Positions 25,369-34,404 are shown, counted from the first letter of the stretch. The stretch is 64,000 nucleotides of DNA from CAYSYM01 sp964435115 (GCA_964435115.1 CAYSYM010000015.1:1-64000); one strand, 5' to 3'. The notes: a model not told the origin generated them from the letters alone. Numbers and translations: made by a program.

Positions 25369-25791
25369 CCGGCGCTCTCCCGAACCCCACGCAGTGCGCG
25401 AGCGGCGCGCCCACCCCGGGGTACTGCGTGCGCGCTCCTCAGGGGGCTCACCAGGCGGGCCCCACCTGGGAGGGGCGTTGGCGAGCGGCTCTCAGATGGC
25501 AGATGGCGGATGGTAGGCTCCAGCGCGCGGCGTCCGCTCTGCGTACGGGGAGTCTTCGCGCACGGCGCACGACCCGCGGCCCACGGCCCGACACCCAACA
25601 CCCAGCTCTCGATACCCAATCTCTGCGGCCGGCGCCCGTGCTGCGCTGCGGCCCGCGCGGCGATGCGGCGGTTCACGCTGTGAGTATCGGCCGCGCTCCC
25701 GGCGAGCTTAGCCACGCCCGCCCTCCAGCCGCCCGTCGCGTTGCGCGCGTCCCGGCGGCCGGGCGCTGGGCCGGCGTGGACCTGGCCGACC
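25369..25791. other. Intergenic region upstream of fliS
   Basis: 423 bases with no credible gene. It holds two dispersed-repeat units (25493-25620) and presumably the flagellar operon promoter, but no clear -35/-10 pair was recognised. Confidence 0.5.
25493..25620. repeat. Dispersed repeat, both unit types
   Basis: CAGATGGCAGATGGCGGATG at about 25494-25513, and CCCGACACCCAACACCCAG with GATACCCAAT at 25587-25620. Confidence 0.75.
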
Positions 25792-26898
25792 CTACGGGAC
25801 GATGGCGGCGCGGGTCACCTGGCCCTTGTCGGCGGCCTCGAACGCCTCGTTGATGCGCTCCAGCGGGAACGTGTGGCTGATGACAGTGTGCCAGGGGTAG
25901 CGGTCGCGGGTGCGCCACACCAGCTCCAGCGCCTGCTGGAGGTGCTCCGCCTCGTAGTAGACCATGTTGTAGACGGTGATGTTCTTGAAGATGAGCTGGC
26001 TGGGGTCGAGGTCGCATGTCAGGCCGGGGCTGATGTTGCCGATCTCCAGGTAGCGGCCGGTGCGGCCCAGCATCTGGAAGCCCTCGTTGACCACCCGCGG
26101 GTGGCCGACCAGCTCGGCCACCACGTCCGCGCCCCAACCGTCGGTCAGCTCGCGCACCCGCTCCACCCGCTTCGCGCTCTCCGGGGCCTCCCGCAGGTCG
26201 ATCGTCTCGTCCGCCCCGAAGGCGCGCGCCAGCGCCAGCCGCTCCCGGAGCGCGTCCAGCACGATCACCTTGCCCGCGCCCAGCTCCTTGGCCACCGCCG
26301 TGGCGTAGACGCCCAGCCCGCCAGCCCCCTGGATCACCACCGTCTCGCCCAGCCGGAGCTGTGCGAGCTGGAGGCCGCCGACGACCTGGCTCAGGGCGCA
26401 GTTGAGGCCGGCGACCGTAGTGTCGCCCAGCTCATCCGGTACCTTGAAGATCGCCGCGCCCGGACGGACGTAGTAGTAGTCGCCGAACGCGCCGTAGAAA
26501 TGCGGCGCCACGTCGCACGAGCTGGTGAGGTAGGTCCGGGCGTTCGGGCAGGCCCGCGTGACGCGTTTCAGGCACGCGCGACAGGTGCCGCACGGGTAGA
26601 AGTAGCGGTAGATAACCCGGTCGCCCACCTCGAGTGGCTTGCCCGCCGTGTCCCGCGTCACACCCTCGCCTAGGCGGAACACGCGGCCGGTCATCTCGTG
26701 GCCGAGGATCTGGGGGTACGGCCGCCCGAACTTCGCCACGTCGAACTCCCCGCGCCACTGGTGCAGGTCGGAGCCGCACACGTTGGCCACCGTCGTCTTG
26801 ACGACGATGGCGCCCGGCTCCGGCTCGGGCACGGGGTACTCCTTCAGCTCCATCGGTCTGCCGGTGCCGTAAAACGCGGCCACTCGTCCGGTCGTCAT
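25792..26898 (-). CDS. Zinc-dependent alcohol dehydrogenase (MDR family)
   Basis: A 368-residue medium-chain dehydrogenase/reductase. Catalytic-zinc ligands Cys41 (NVCGSD) and His67-Glu68 (LGHEM), all four structural-zinc cysteines (103, 106, 109, 117) and the Rossmann motif VVIQGAGGLGVYATAVAKEL are present, so it should oxidise an alcohol or polyol with NAD(P). The ATG at 26898 has AGGAGG eight bases upstream. Substrate cannot be told from sequence; it resembles sorbitol/threonine-dehydrogenase-like members. Downstream of the ThyX-like gene on the same strand with a 52-base gap, so possibly co-transcribed. Confidence 0.9.
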   Translation of the reverse strand: MTTGRVAAFYGTGRPMELKEYPVPEPEPGAIVVKTTVANVCGSDLHQWRGEFDVAKFGRPYPQILGHEMTGRVFRLGEGVTRDTAGKPLEVGDRVIYRYFYPCGTCRACLKRVTRACPNARTYLTSSCDVAPHFYGAFGDYYYVRPGAAIFKVPDELGDTTVAGLNCALSQVVGGLQLAQLRLGETVVIQGAGGLGVYATAVAKELGAGKVIVLDALRERLALARAFGADETIDLREAPESAKRVERVRELTDGWGADVVAELVGHPRVVNEGFQMLGRTGRYLEIGNISPGLTCDLDPSQLIFKNITVYNMVYYEAEHLQQALELVWRTRDRYPWHTVISHTFPLERINEAFEAADKGQVTRAAIVP

Positions 26899-26950
26899 CG
26901 GGGGTCCTCCTGCGTGCTTCGCTCGGCCGCGTTCATCCCAGGCGGACGCG

Positions 26951-28591
26951 CTACCGCTGGAGCAAGTCCATGTGCTCGTCTGGGTTGCTCGCCCGGATCG
27001 GCTCGGCCAGCGCCGGGTAGCGGGCCTGCAGCGCCTCCTTCATCAGCCAGGCTATCCGCCGGTAGGAGAAGTGGCCGGCCGAGCCCGTGCGCAGCTCGAC
27101 CAGGTAGGCGGCCTGGGCCCAATCCATCTTGAAGAGGCAGCGCACGCGGTAGGCCAGCGGGAGCAGGTAGTCGGCCGCCAGCGGGTCGATCGTACGGACG
27201 AGCCGCGCCGCCTGCTCGGCCTTGGCCAGCGTCTCGGCGAACGTTTCCCCCAGCCCCTCTTCGAGCGCCGCCAGCGCGACGCTTGCCCCCAGGCCGGCCT
27301 GGAAGGTCTCCTCCGGCCGCTCGAAGCCGTGCGCCGGCGTGTACGGCTGCCGCACCTGCACCGTGCGCCGGTGGCGGTGCAGGTCGCGGAACGACCCGAG
27401 GTCCATCAGCACGTCGAACGCGAGTCCGTAGCCCGCCTGGTGCTCGCGCAGCAGCTCGTCGTGCGGCCCGCGGTGGCGGAGCGAGAGCCCAAGCACGTCA
27501 CGCCGCTGGCTGTCGCTCAGGCCCGCGACCGCCTCCAGCGCTTGGCGATAGGAGTGCCCGGCCGCGTCGTGCCGGTATAGCAGGGTGGCGACGATCTCGT
27601 GGAGCGGGTCGGGCGCGGGCTCCACCAGCTCGACCGGACGGGCGCGGTCCGGCTCGCCCACAGGTGACAGGTAGACGCACGCGGCCTCGGCCAGCTCCCG
27701 GGCGGTCGCCTCCCTGTAGGGAGAGGCGGTAGCGTACTTGACGAGTGTCGGGGCGACCTTCGGCCGCAGTAGGGCCAGGAGCTCCTCGTCGGCCGCGCCG
27801 GCCGGCAGGCGCCCGAGCAGGGGCGCTTCGGCCGGCTGGACGCAGGCCCGTTTCAGCTCGCCCGCGATCTGGCGCAGCTCCGGGTATGGCGACGCGAGGA
27901 GACGGGCGATCTGCCGCTCCAGGACGCGTGCAGAGACGACCTGGCCGACGCTGGTGTGCGTGGCGAGTGGCAGCAGCGCCCGCGCCACGTCGAACGCCCG
28001 CGCCCGCAGGGTGCGCCGGTGCGCGGCCGCGCTCATCGAGCCGGGCCGCGGGATGGCCGCCACGAGGAGCTCGAGCAGGCGCCCCGAGACCTCCTCGTAC
28101 GCCGTGAAGAGCGCCTCGGCGGTCTGGCGGTAGACGGGCTCGGCGCCCGAGCCCGCGAGCTCCGGGGGAAAGTACCAGCCGGTGGTGCGGAACGGCTGGT
28201 AGCGCGTGCTGCGCTCCTGGCCGTCCCAGAGCTGCTCGTCGACGATGTCGATCGCGGCCAGCAGGGACACCTGCTCAAGCCCGAAGACGAGGTGGGCGAG
28301 GTCGGCGATCGAGCGGTGCCCGTACTGGAAGTAGAAGGTGTCCAGGAACTGCTCGGCCTTCTGCGCGCTCAGCTCCTGGATGCTCTCGAGCATCCCCTGG
28401 CTGGAGCGCGAGTACTTGGCCATGGCGTACGCCTGCACCTCAGGCGGCACGCCGACCACCGCGTAGATCCGGCGGGGTGGGTACGGCGCGCTGCCCCCGG
28501 CCGGTGCGCCAGGCTCGCCTCTCGCCGCCTCGCACCCGGCGGAGGAGGCCTGGCCGGCCGCGGCGCCCGGGAACGCCACGCGCTCAGCCAT
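26951..28591 (-). CDS. Two-domain ThyX-like (FAD-dependent thymidylate synthase family) protein
   Basis: A 546-residue protein made of two ThyX-fold halves; ordinary ThyX is about 220-270 residues. The first half has YGHRSIADLAHLVFGLEQV and QERSTRYQPF, aligning with the GHxxxxEH and SxRY parts of ThyX, but the RHR triplet is replaced by DEQ. The second half keeps RHR (DLHRHRRTVQVRQPYT) and an LRTGSAGHFSYRR segment like the C-terminal ThyX helix, but has lost the Ser and the RY. The canonical RHRxxSxxxxSxRY motif is thus divided between halves. It may be a thymidylate synthase with a composite site or a flavoprotein of other function. The ATG at 28591 begins a flexible 45-residue tail. Confidence 0.8.
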   Translation of the reverse strand: MAERVAFPGAAAGQASSAGCEAARGEPGAPAGGSAPYPPRRIYAVVGVPPEVQAYAMAKYSRSSQGMLESIQELSAQKAEQFLDTFYFQYGHRSIADLAHLVFGLEQVSLLAAIDIVDEQLWDGQERSTRYQPFRTTGWYFPPELAGSGAEPVYRQTAEALFTAYEEVSGRLLELLVAAIPRPGSMSAAAHRRTLRARAFDVARALLPLATHTSVGQVVSARVLERQIARLLASPYPELRQIAGELKRACVQPAEAPLLGRLPAGAADEELLALLRPKVAPTLVKYATASPYREATARELAEAACVYLSPVGEPDRARPVELVEPAPDPLHEIVATLLYRHDAAGHSYRQALEAVAGLSDSQRRDVLGLSLRHRGPHDELLREHQAGYGLAFDVLMDLGSFRDLHRHRRTVQVRQPYTPAHGFERPEETFQAGLGASVALAALEEGLGETFAETLAKAEQAARLVRTIDPLAADYLLPLAYRVRCLFKMDWAQAAYLVELRTGSAGHFSYRRIAWLMKEALQARYPALAEPIRASNPDEHMDLLQR

Positions 28592-28698
28592 CACGAACGG
28601 CGACCCACGCGGGCCACGGCTGCCCTGATCTGGGCCAGGCGTGGGCCGAGGTCGTTCGCCCCCGCGGGAGGAAGCGCGCAGCGCCACGCGCCAGGCGT

Positions 28699-29142
28699 TC
28701 AGGACCCATGGCCCACCAGCGCCACGCTGTCCCCCGGCCGCACCGCCCCGCCCCTGGCCACGCGCGCCATCTTGCCCGCCCGACCCACCAGCGCCTTGAG
28801 CGCATCGGGGTGCACCCGCCGCAGCTCGCGGCACGTCGGCCGGTCCCCGGTGATCTCCAGCTCCGCCTCGGGTCCGACCTTCAGGCGGGCGCCGTCCGCA
28901 AGCTGCATCACCGGCAGCCCCTCGATCGTGAGGTTCTCGCCAAGGTCGCCCGGCGCCACCAAGATGCCCCATTCGCCCAGCTCCCGGATCGTCTCCAGGT
29001 TCAGGAGGCTCACCTGGCGCAGCGGCCGGCCGGCGTGGCGATCGCCTTCCAGCCCGAAGTCCTCGACGAGCCGCGCCGTCTGACGCGGAATCTTGCGGAA
29101 CTCCTGCGCCCCGTTGGTGTTGACCGAGATCAGCCGCCCCAC
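28699..29142 (-). CDS. MOSC-domain protein
   Basis: A 147-residue single MOSC (molybdenum cofactor sulfurase C-terminal) domain: VEDFGLEGDRHAGRPLRQVS, PGDLGENLTIEGL and the conserved cysteine in TGDRPTCREL. MOSC proteins bind Mo- or S-containing ligands and are often fused to, or near, molybdoenzymes; none is visible here. GTG start at 29142, with TACACT ending exactly six bases upstream, suggesting a leaderless mRNA divergent from fabI. The YiiM/YuaD-like subtype is likely. Confidence 0.9.
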   Translation of the reverse strand: MGRLISVNTNGAQEFRKIPRQTARLVEDFGLEGDRHAGRPLRQVSLLNLETIRELGEWGILVAPGDLGENLTIEGLPVMQLADGARLKVGPEAELEITGDRPTCRELRRVHPDALKALVGRAGKMARVARGGAVRPGDSVALVGHGS

Positions 29143-29148
29143 GCCCCA

Positions 29149-29154
29149 AGTGTA
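29149..29154 (-). promoter_or_regulatory. -10 box of the MOSC gene (leaderless)
   Basis: TACACT on the minus strand (29154-29149), six bases (TGGGGC), then the GTG start at 29142. No good -35 was seen. Confidence 0.45.
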
Positions 29155-29220
29155 CGCGTCAGCTCCCGCGCCACGCCGGGGGTGCCGGTTGGAGCCTTCA
29201 AGCGGCCAACCCCGGTCAGG

Positions 29221-29226
29221 TATCGT
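29221..29226 (+). promoter_or_regulatory. -10 box of fabI (leaderless)
   Basis: TATCGT at 29221-29226, then six bases (CCGCGT) and the ATG at 29233. A weak TTCAAG lies 18 bases upstream. No Shine-Dalgarno sequence is present, as expected for a leaderless mRNA. Confidence 0.5.
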
Positions 29227-29232
29227 CCGCGT

Positions 29233-30012
29233 ATGTTGCTAGACGGCAAACGCGGCCTGGTCTTTGGCGTGGCCAACAAGCGCAGTATCGCGTGGGCGAT
29301 CGCACAGGCGCTCGCCCGGGAAGGGGCCGAGCTGGCGTTCACCTTCCAGGGCGAGCGGATCGAGCAGGGCGTCCGCGAGCTGGCGGCGACGGTGCGGAGC
29401 TCGCTCGTGCTCGCCTGCGACGTGACGCGGGCGGACGACCTGGACGCGGTGTTCGGCGCAGCGGAGCAGCAGTGGGGTGGGCTGGACATCCTCGTCCACA
29501 GCGTGGCCTATGCGCCCCCGCGCACCTTCGAGCGCCCCTTCCTCGAGACCGAGCTGGCCGACTTCCAGACCGCGCTCGAGATCAGCGCCTACTCGCTCGT
29601 CAGCCTGGCACGCCGGGCCGCGCCGCTCATGGACGCGCGCGGCGGCGGCGCCATCGTCACGATGACGTTCAACGCCTCCCAGCGCGCGTACCCGCACTAC
29701 AACGTCATGGCCGTCGCCAAAGCGGCGCTAGAGGCCGAGGTGCGCTACCTGGCTATGGAGCTGGGGCCGCGCAACATCCGGGTGAACGCCATCTCCGCCG
29801 GCCCGGTGCGCACGCTGGCGGCCCGCTCCATCACCGGCTTCACGGTGATGGAGGAGCACACCGAGAAGAACGCCCCGCTCCGCCGCACCATCACGGCCGA
29901 GGACGTCGGGAACGCCGGCCTCTACCTGTGCAGCCCGCTGGCCGGCAGCGTGACCGGCCAGATTCTCTTCGTCGACGCCGGCTACAGCATCCTCGGCATG
30001 TCGCTGGCGTAG
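29233..30012 (+). CDS. fabI: Enoyl-[acyl-carrier-protein] reductase (NADH)
   Basis: A 259-residue short-chain dehydrogenase that performs the last reduction of fatty-acid elongation. The cofactor site GKRGLVFGVANKRSIAWAIA is the FabI-type extended glycine motif; the active site is Tyr156-x6-Lys163 (PHYNVMAVAK), at the same numbering as E. coli FabI, followed by RVNAISAGPVRTLAARSI. The start at 29233 is set by the leaderless -10 box and by family length. This is the target class of triclosan and isoniazid-type inhibitors; nothing in the sequence indicates resistance or sensitivity. Confidence 0.95.
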   Translation: MLLDGKRGLVFGVANKRSIAWAIAQALAREGAELAFTFQGERIEQGVRELAATVRSSLVLACDVTRADDLDAVFGAAEQQWGGLDILVHSVAYAPPRTFERPFLETELADFQTALEISAYSLVSLARRAAPLMDARGGGAIVTMTFNASQRAYPHYNVMAVAKAALEAEVRYLAMELGPRNIRVNAISAGPVRTLAARSITGFTVMEEHTEKNAPLRRTITAEDVGNAGLYLCSPLAGSVTGQILFVDAGYSILGMSLA

Positions 30013-30039
30013 CGCTGCCGCCGTTCCGAGCGGCCCCGC

Positions 30040-30950
30040 CTACCGCCGCGCCCGCGCCAGCAGCGCCTCCAGGTCCGGGTAGGCCCCGACCAGCGGCTCG
30101 GGCAGCGCCGCCTGTGGCCTCGGTTGCCCCAGGGCCAGCTCGAGCTGCAGCGCGTTGACGACCGCCTTGGCGCCGTAGTGGTTGTTGTAGAAGGCGTACG
30201 TCTCGCGCGTGCGCCCCGCCACCTCGGCGACTCCGGCGGCCAGCTCACGCTGCTCGTCCTCGGAGTACAGGTAGTTGTAGCGGTCCTCGGCTTCGGCGTG
30301 GCGCCACCAGCTCGCGTAATTCCGGCCGTGGAAGCGGAAGTAACCCAGCTCGGCGGTGAGGGGCACCTCGCGGATCGACGTCCGGAACTTCGGCTCGTCG
30401 ATCATCACCCAGGCCACGTGCTCATCCTCCATCAGCCGGCGGACGGCGGCGGCCTCCTCCGACTCCGTCCAGTCGCGGTGCCGCAGCTCCACCGCCAGTT
30501 GGAAGCCGGCGCCTCGGAGCCGGCGTACGAGGTCCTGCAGGTAGTCCAGGCTGCCCGGTTCCGGCTTGAAGCTGGGCGGGAACTGGGCCAGGATCGGGCC
30601 CAGCTTGCCCGCTTCCGCGAGCGGCCCAAGCCCACCCACGAAGCGGTCGAAGTCCTCCTGGCGCACCTCGGCCGGCTTGCCCGTGGCCTCTTCGAACATC
30701 CTGGGGTGGGTGAACTTCTGCCACAGCTTGGCCGCCATGCGGAAGCCGGCCGGCACCCTGGCCGCCCACGCGCGCGCCGCGGACGGGCTCGGCGGCCGGT
30801 AGAAGGAGCTGTTCAGCTCGACCGCGTTGAAGTACCGGGCGTAGAAGGCGAGCTTGTCCCTGTCGTCCAGCCGCTCCGGGTAGAACACGCCGTCCCAGGC
30901 CCCCCGGCCCTTCGGGTAGCTCCAGCCGGAGGTGCGACGTAGAGCGCCAT
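30040..30950 (-). CDS. DUF72 (YecE-like) TIM-barrel protein, frameshifted near its start
   Basis: The main frame contains the DUF72 landmarks TSGWSYPKGRGAWDGVFYPE, VELNSSFYR, GKLGPILAQFPPSFKP and YFRFHGRN, about 300 residues, the family's usual length. The expected N-terminus, MALYVGTSGWSYP-like, is split: ATG 30950 reads MALYVA and then enters the wrong frame, and adding one G near 30935 restores MALYVGTSGW. It is either a one-base deletion in the organism or a sequencing or assembly error. An in-frame ATG at 30999 gives a full frame but with an atypical N-terminus. DUF72 proteins are of unknown function. Confidence 0.8.
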
Positions 30951-30993
30951 TGGCTCCATGGTGCCACTCGCGGCGAGCGGGCGCCAGGCGAGC

Positions 30994-31120
30994 GGCCATG
31001 CGGGCGGTCCCAATTCGTGTAGCACCAGTTCGAAATCGGCCCGTGCATGCCGCCTCTCCCGTCCAGCCCGTTCTGGAAGTGCTACGTAAGGCGGGTACAC
31101 CCGGCCATGCGGGCGGTCCC
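30994..31120. repeat. 18-base direct repeat in the DUF72/DMT divergent region
   Basis: GGCCATGCGGGCGGTCCC occurs identically at 30994-31011 and 31103-31120, 109 bases apart, in an intergenic region between divergent genes. Confidence 0.7.
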
Positions 31121-31179
31121 CAGGCTGAGAGCCGGCGCGCGCCGACACACCCCGGGCACGATCGGGAACAATCAGCCGT

Positions 31180-32073
31180 ATGCCCGTGACCGGGCTGGGC
31201 GAGATCGCCGGGCTGCTCGCCGCCGTGACCTGGGGAACGACCGGCCTGCTCATCCGTGCGCAGGGCACCCGCCTGCCCAGCCTAGCCATCAACGCGCTGC
31301 GAACGTCGGTCGCCGCGCTCCTCCTCGTCGGCGTGTGGCCGCTCTTCGGGGGCCCGCGTCCCGTCGCGCTCGGCGCGCTGGGGTTCCTCGTGGCCTCTCT
31401 GGCGCTCGGGCTCGGCCTCGGCGACGGCCTCTACTTCGAGGCCATCCGCCGCATCGGCGTCGCGCGGGCCATGCCCATCTCCATGGGCTACCCCGCCATC
31501 ACCGCGCTCCTCGCGGTGACACTGCTGGGGGAAGCAGTCGACCTGGCCTCGCTGGCGGGTATCGCGCTCACCCTCGGCGGCGTGTACCTGGTGGCCTCCC
31601 CCACACGCCACACCACCCTCCACCAGGACGCTCCGCCCACGGACTGGGGAGGCGCGGGGCTGGCCGCGGCGGCGGCGGTGTGCTGGGCCGGCGCCACTAT
31701 CAGCATTCGTGCCGCGCTCGACCAGGTGGACGCCGCCACGGCCAACGCGGTCCGCCTGCCGCTGGCGAGCGCGCTGCTCCTGCTCGTCGCCTGGCAGAAC
31801 CACGCGCTACCCTCGTGGGGCACCCTGCGCGGGCGCGCGCTCGCGTTCGTCATCGCCACCGGCCTGACCAGCGGGGTGAGCGCCGCGTTCTTCCTCCTCG
31901 CGGTGGAGCAGGCGGGCGCGGCCCGGGCCGCGGTGCTGTCCTCGACCGCCCCGATCTTCGCGGTCCCGATGTCCGTGCTCTACCTCGGCGAGCGAGCCAA
32001 CTGGCGCATGGCCGTGGGGACGGTCGCGTCGGTCGGCGGCGTCGTCTTGCTGACGCTCAGCGCTGCGCGCTGA
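31180..32073 (+). CDS. DMT-superfamily transporter (EamA domains)
   Basis: A 297-residue inner-membrane protein with ten hydrophobic helices in two EamA repeats (first GEIAGLLAAVTWGTTGLLIR, second GAGLAAAAAVCWAGATISIR), the layout of 10-TM drug/metabolite exporters. Repeat ends carry the typical GEAVDLASLAGIALTLGGVY and GERANWRMAVGTVASVGGVV. Substrate unknown. An AACAAT element seven bases before the ATG suggests a leaderless mRNA. Divergent from the DUF72 gene. Confidence 0.88.
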   Translation: MPVTGLGEIAGLLAAVTWGTTGLLIRAQGTRLPSLAINALRTSVAALLLVGVWPLFGGPRPVALGALGFLVASLALGLGLGDGLYFEAIRRIGVARAMPISMGYPAITALLAVTLLGEAVDLASLAGIALTLGGVYLVASPTRHTTLHQDAPPTDWGGAGLAAAAAVCWAGATISIRAALDQVDAATANAVRLPLASALLLLVAWQNHALPSWGTLRGRALAFVIATGLTSGVSAAFFLLAVEQAGAARAAVLSSTAPIFAVPMSVLYLGERANWRMAVGTVASVGGVVLLTLSAAR

Positions 32074-32253
32074 CCTACCTGAGGTGGCTCAGCAGTGGCT
32101 CTCCACTGCGCCGAACCAGGCCGAGCTTCGGTCCACGTGCTGCGAGCACGGCGCTTTCATCCGCGCTGGTACCCAGCCGGGGCATGGGGCAGCGCTGAGC
32201 CCACAGCCCACTCGAAGGCGGTCCGCGCCGCGCCCGGCAACCGCAGGCCCGAG

Positions 32254-32269
32254 CCCGTCCGGAGACGGG
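32254..32269. terminator. Small hairpin between convergent genes
   Basis: CCCGTC-CGGA-GACGGG, six base pairs with a tetraloop, between the DMT transporter and the response regulator. No T-run. Confidence 0.3.
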
Positions 32270-32281
32270 GCCGGCCGCGCG

Positions 32282-32662
32282 TCAGTTGGCGTGGTCGCCG
32301 CCCGAGCTGTCGCTCAGCTCCTCGACCGTCCGGAGGAGAGTAGCAATCTCGAACGGCTTGGTGATGCACGCCTGCGCGCCAAGCTGCTCCGCCATCTTCG
32401 GCGCCTCACGCGCGGCCGACATGACCGCGATCGGAACGTGCGCGCACACCGCGCTGCCCCGGCACCTGGCGACGAACGTCCAGCCATCCATGACCGGCAT
32501 CATCAGGTCGAGCAGGACGGCGTCGGGCGGCGCGGCCACGACCTTCTCGAGCGCTTCGGCGCCGTTGGTCGCCGTCTCCACGTGGTAGTTGGAGTCGCGC
32601 AGGATGTCGGCGACGACCTCCAGGATGGACGGGTCATCGTCGACGACGAGGATCCGCTTCAC
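32282..32662 (-). CDS. Single-domain response regulator
   Basis: A 126-residue CheY-like receiver domain with no output domain. Acidic pocket Asp8-Asp9-Asp10 (ILVVDDDPSIL), phospho-acceptor Asp52 (AVLLDLMMPVMDG) and the conserved Lys in CITKPFE. GTG start at 32662, with AGGAGGGG about a dozen bases upstream. No histidine kinase is adjacent, so the partner is unknown. The possible link with the flagellar genes ten kilobases away is only a thought. Confidence 0.9.
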   Translation of the reverse strand: MKRILVVDDDPSILEVVADILRDSNYHVETATNGAEALEKVVAAPPDAVLLDLMMPVMDGWTFVARCRGSAVCAHVPIAVMSAAREAPKMAEQLGAQACITKPFEIATLLRTVEELSDSSGGDHAN

Positions 32663-33023
32663 GGCAGGCGCGCCCCTCCTGGCGCGTGGCTCAAGGACCG
32701 CCACCCACGCGCGGGCCGAAGCGTGTCGCGTGTGCTTCTCTGGATGCTCCGCACGTGGACCAAGGGTCGGCACGCACCGGCGCGGATGCGCCCTACGGAC
32801 CGGGCTGTGGCCCGCCGCCGTGACGGCCCGGACCACGCGTCCACGGCTTGCAGCCAATGCGTGCGCTGGGAGGCATGGCAGCCTGCGCCCCCCTCACGGC
32901 AGACCACCGGCCCCACCCGGAGGCCACGCCTCCACCAGGTCAGCATGGTCCCCGGCCAGTATAGGGCGTCCCCCGCGGCCCATCGGCCGCACGGTGCTGC
33001 AACGAGCGTGGGCACGGCCGGTC
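32663..33023. other. Intergenic region, no gene seen
   Basis: 361 bases between two minus-strand genes. A minus-strand TATACT lies at 32963-32958 without a -35 partner; otherwise nothing recognised. Confidence 0.4.
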
Positions 33024-34250
33024 TCAGGCGGCGCGGCGGCTCGGCCGCGCCGCTTGCCGGCTGCCGCGGACCAGGCGCGCCACCGCGCGCCGCGCCCGGA
33101 CGAGCACGCCGAGGCCGAGCACCAGGTAGAGCGCGGAGAAGGCGAACATCTCCATGCTCGCCGCGCCGGGATCCTGGAGGCCGGCGCGCAGCACGCCGCC
33201 GAGGACGAGCTGGGCGAAGAACAGGCCAGCCAGCAGCGCGCTCTCCCGCAAGCTGAGCGTGAGGTTGGCGAGCACCGCCAGCCCGAAGAAGCTCTGAGCC
33301 GCGGTCAGCAGCACCTCCGCCACCTGGCGCGCATCCAACGGCAGCGCAGCCGGCTCGCCTGCCCCCACCGAGTAGGCGACCCCCAGACTGCCGACGAGCA
33401 GCGTCCACTGGTTGACCTTCGCCGACACCAGGAGCCCCAGGGCGGACGGCGCCTTGCCTCGCACCGCGAGCAGGGCCGCGACGAGGAACTCGGGGGTTTC
33501 GCTAGCCAGTGGCGCCAGCCACTGCACGAGCAGGAACTCGTCGATGCCGAGCCGCTTCCCGGTCTGGACCAGCCCCTCGGCGAATGGCTCAGCGGACAGG
33601 CCGATGGTCAGGCCGGCGAACGCGAACAGCGCCAGCACCGCTGCACGCCGCCGCCCTGTCGGCAGGGCGCCGATCGCCGCCGCCGGGCCCACCAGCTCCG
33701 GCTCCTCGGCCTCGGAGCGGGCGGCGAACACCGCGTAGGCCGTGAACAGGCCGACCAGGATGGCGCTATCGACCAGGGTGATGCTCGCCTTGAGCGGCAG
33801 GGTGAACGAGTAGACCGTGGCGACCGCCAGGAAGACGAGTCCGCCCGCGCCGCCGCGGTCGAGCCGCAGCACCCGTGTGCGGCGGGCCAGCCAGGCCAGC
33901 ACCGCCACTGCCGGCCAGCCCAGACCCAGCAGCAGGCGGTTCGACCCGGTCATGTTGGCGGCGGCGTACGGGGCGAACGTGGGGTCTTGGCCCGCCTTCC
34001 AGGCGAAGATGATGTCGACCGCGTACTCGGGGAAGACGGCCAGCAGGGCCACGGCGGTGAGCGACAGGGCGCGCGGGATGTCGCGCTCGGCTGCCTCGGC
34101 CGCCCACGACATGGCGAACGCGGCGCCGACCACGCTCATCCCAAACAGGAGTGTGGCCGGCTCGACGGGGACCGGCAGCAGGCCCAGGCGCACCAGCGCG
34201 GCCGGCACCGCGGCCAGCACGGCCAGGGCGACCGCGACCACGGCGCTCAC
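33024..34250 (-). CDS. CaCA-family cation exchanger, probable Mn2+ (or Ca2+) exporter
   Basis: A 408-residue protein with about ten membrane helices and two inverted alpha-repeats of the Na+/Ca2+-exchanger type: repeat 1 with LLAVFPEYAVDIIFAWKAG and AAANMTGSNRLLLG, repeat 2 with LAPLASETPEFLVAALLAV and SAKVNQWTLLVG. The acidic PE(Y/F) pairs and the following Asn are the ion-binding positions of the superfamily. GTG start at 34250 with AGGCGGG upstream. The yybP-ykoY riboswitch in its 5' leader argues that it exports Mn2+ when the metal is in excess. The annotation as Ca2+/H+ or Na+/Ca2+ antiporter by fold alone would miss this. Confidence 0.85.
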   Translation of the reverse strand: MSAVVAVALAVLAAVPAALVRLGLLPVPVEPATLLFGMSVVGAAFAMSWAAEAAERDIPRALSLTAVALLAVFPEYAVDIIFAWKAGQDPTFAPYAAANMTGSNRLLLGLGWPAVAVLAWLARRTRVLRLDRGGAGGLVFLAVATVYSFTLPLKASITLVDSAILVGLFTAYAVFAARSEAEEPELVGPAAAIGALPTGRRRAAVLALFAFAGLTIGLSAEPFAEGLVQTGKRLGIDEFLLVQWLAPLASETPEFLVAALLAVRGKAPSALGLLVSAKVNQWTLLVGSLGVAYSVGAGEPAALPLDARQVAEVLLTAAQSFFGLAVLANLTLSLRESALLAGLFFAQLVLGGVLRAGLQDPGAASMEMFAFSALYLVLGLGVLVRARRAVARLVRGSRQAARPSRRAA

Positions 34251-34404
34251 GGACCCGCCTCGGCCCGGGCGGAGAGGGTGGCGGAAGGGTGGGGCACGTC
34301 GGTTCTCCGGCGGAGCGCAGGCTCGGCGCCGCGGGCCGGTGGTGCGGAAGGGGAGGTTCCGGACGCTCCGACCCGCCCCACGTCGCTCCGCGCGTGGGGG
34401 TGGG

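Noticed and set aside
25365..25715. 116-codon minus-strand frame upstream of fliS
   Set aside because: Its middle is the translated dispersed repeat, and no ribosome-binding site is present.
32958..32963. Minus-strand TATACT as promoter of the response regulator
   Set aside because: Nearly 300 bases upstream, no -35, and the frame that starts just after it looks spurious.
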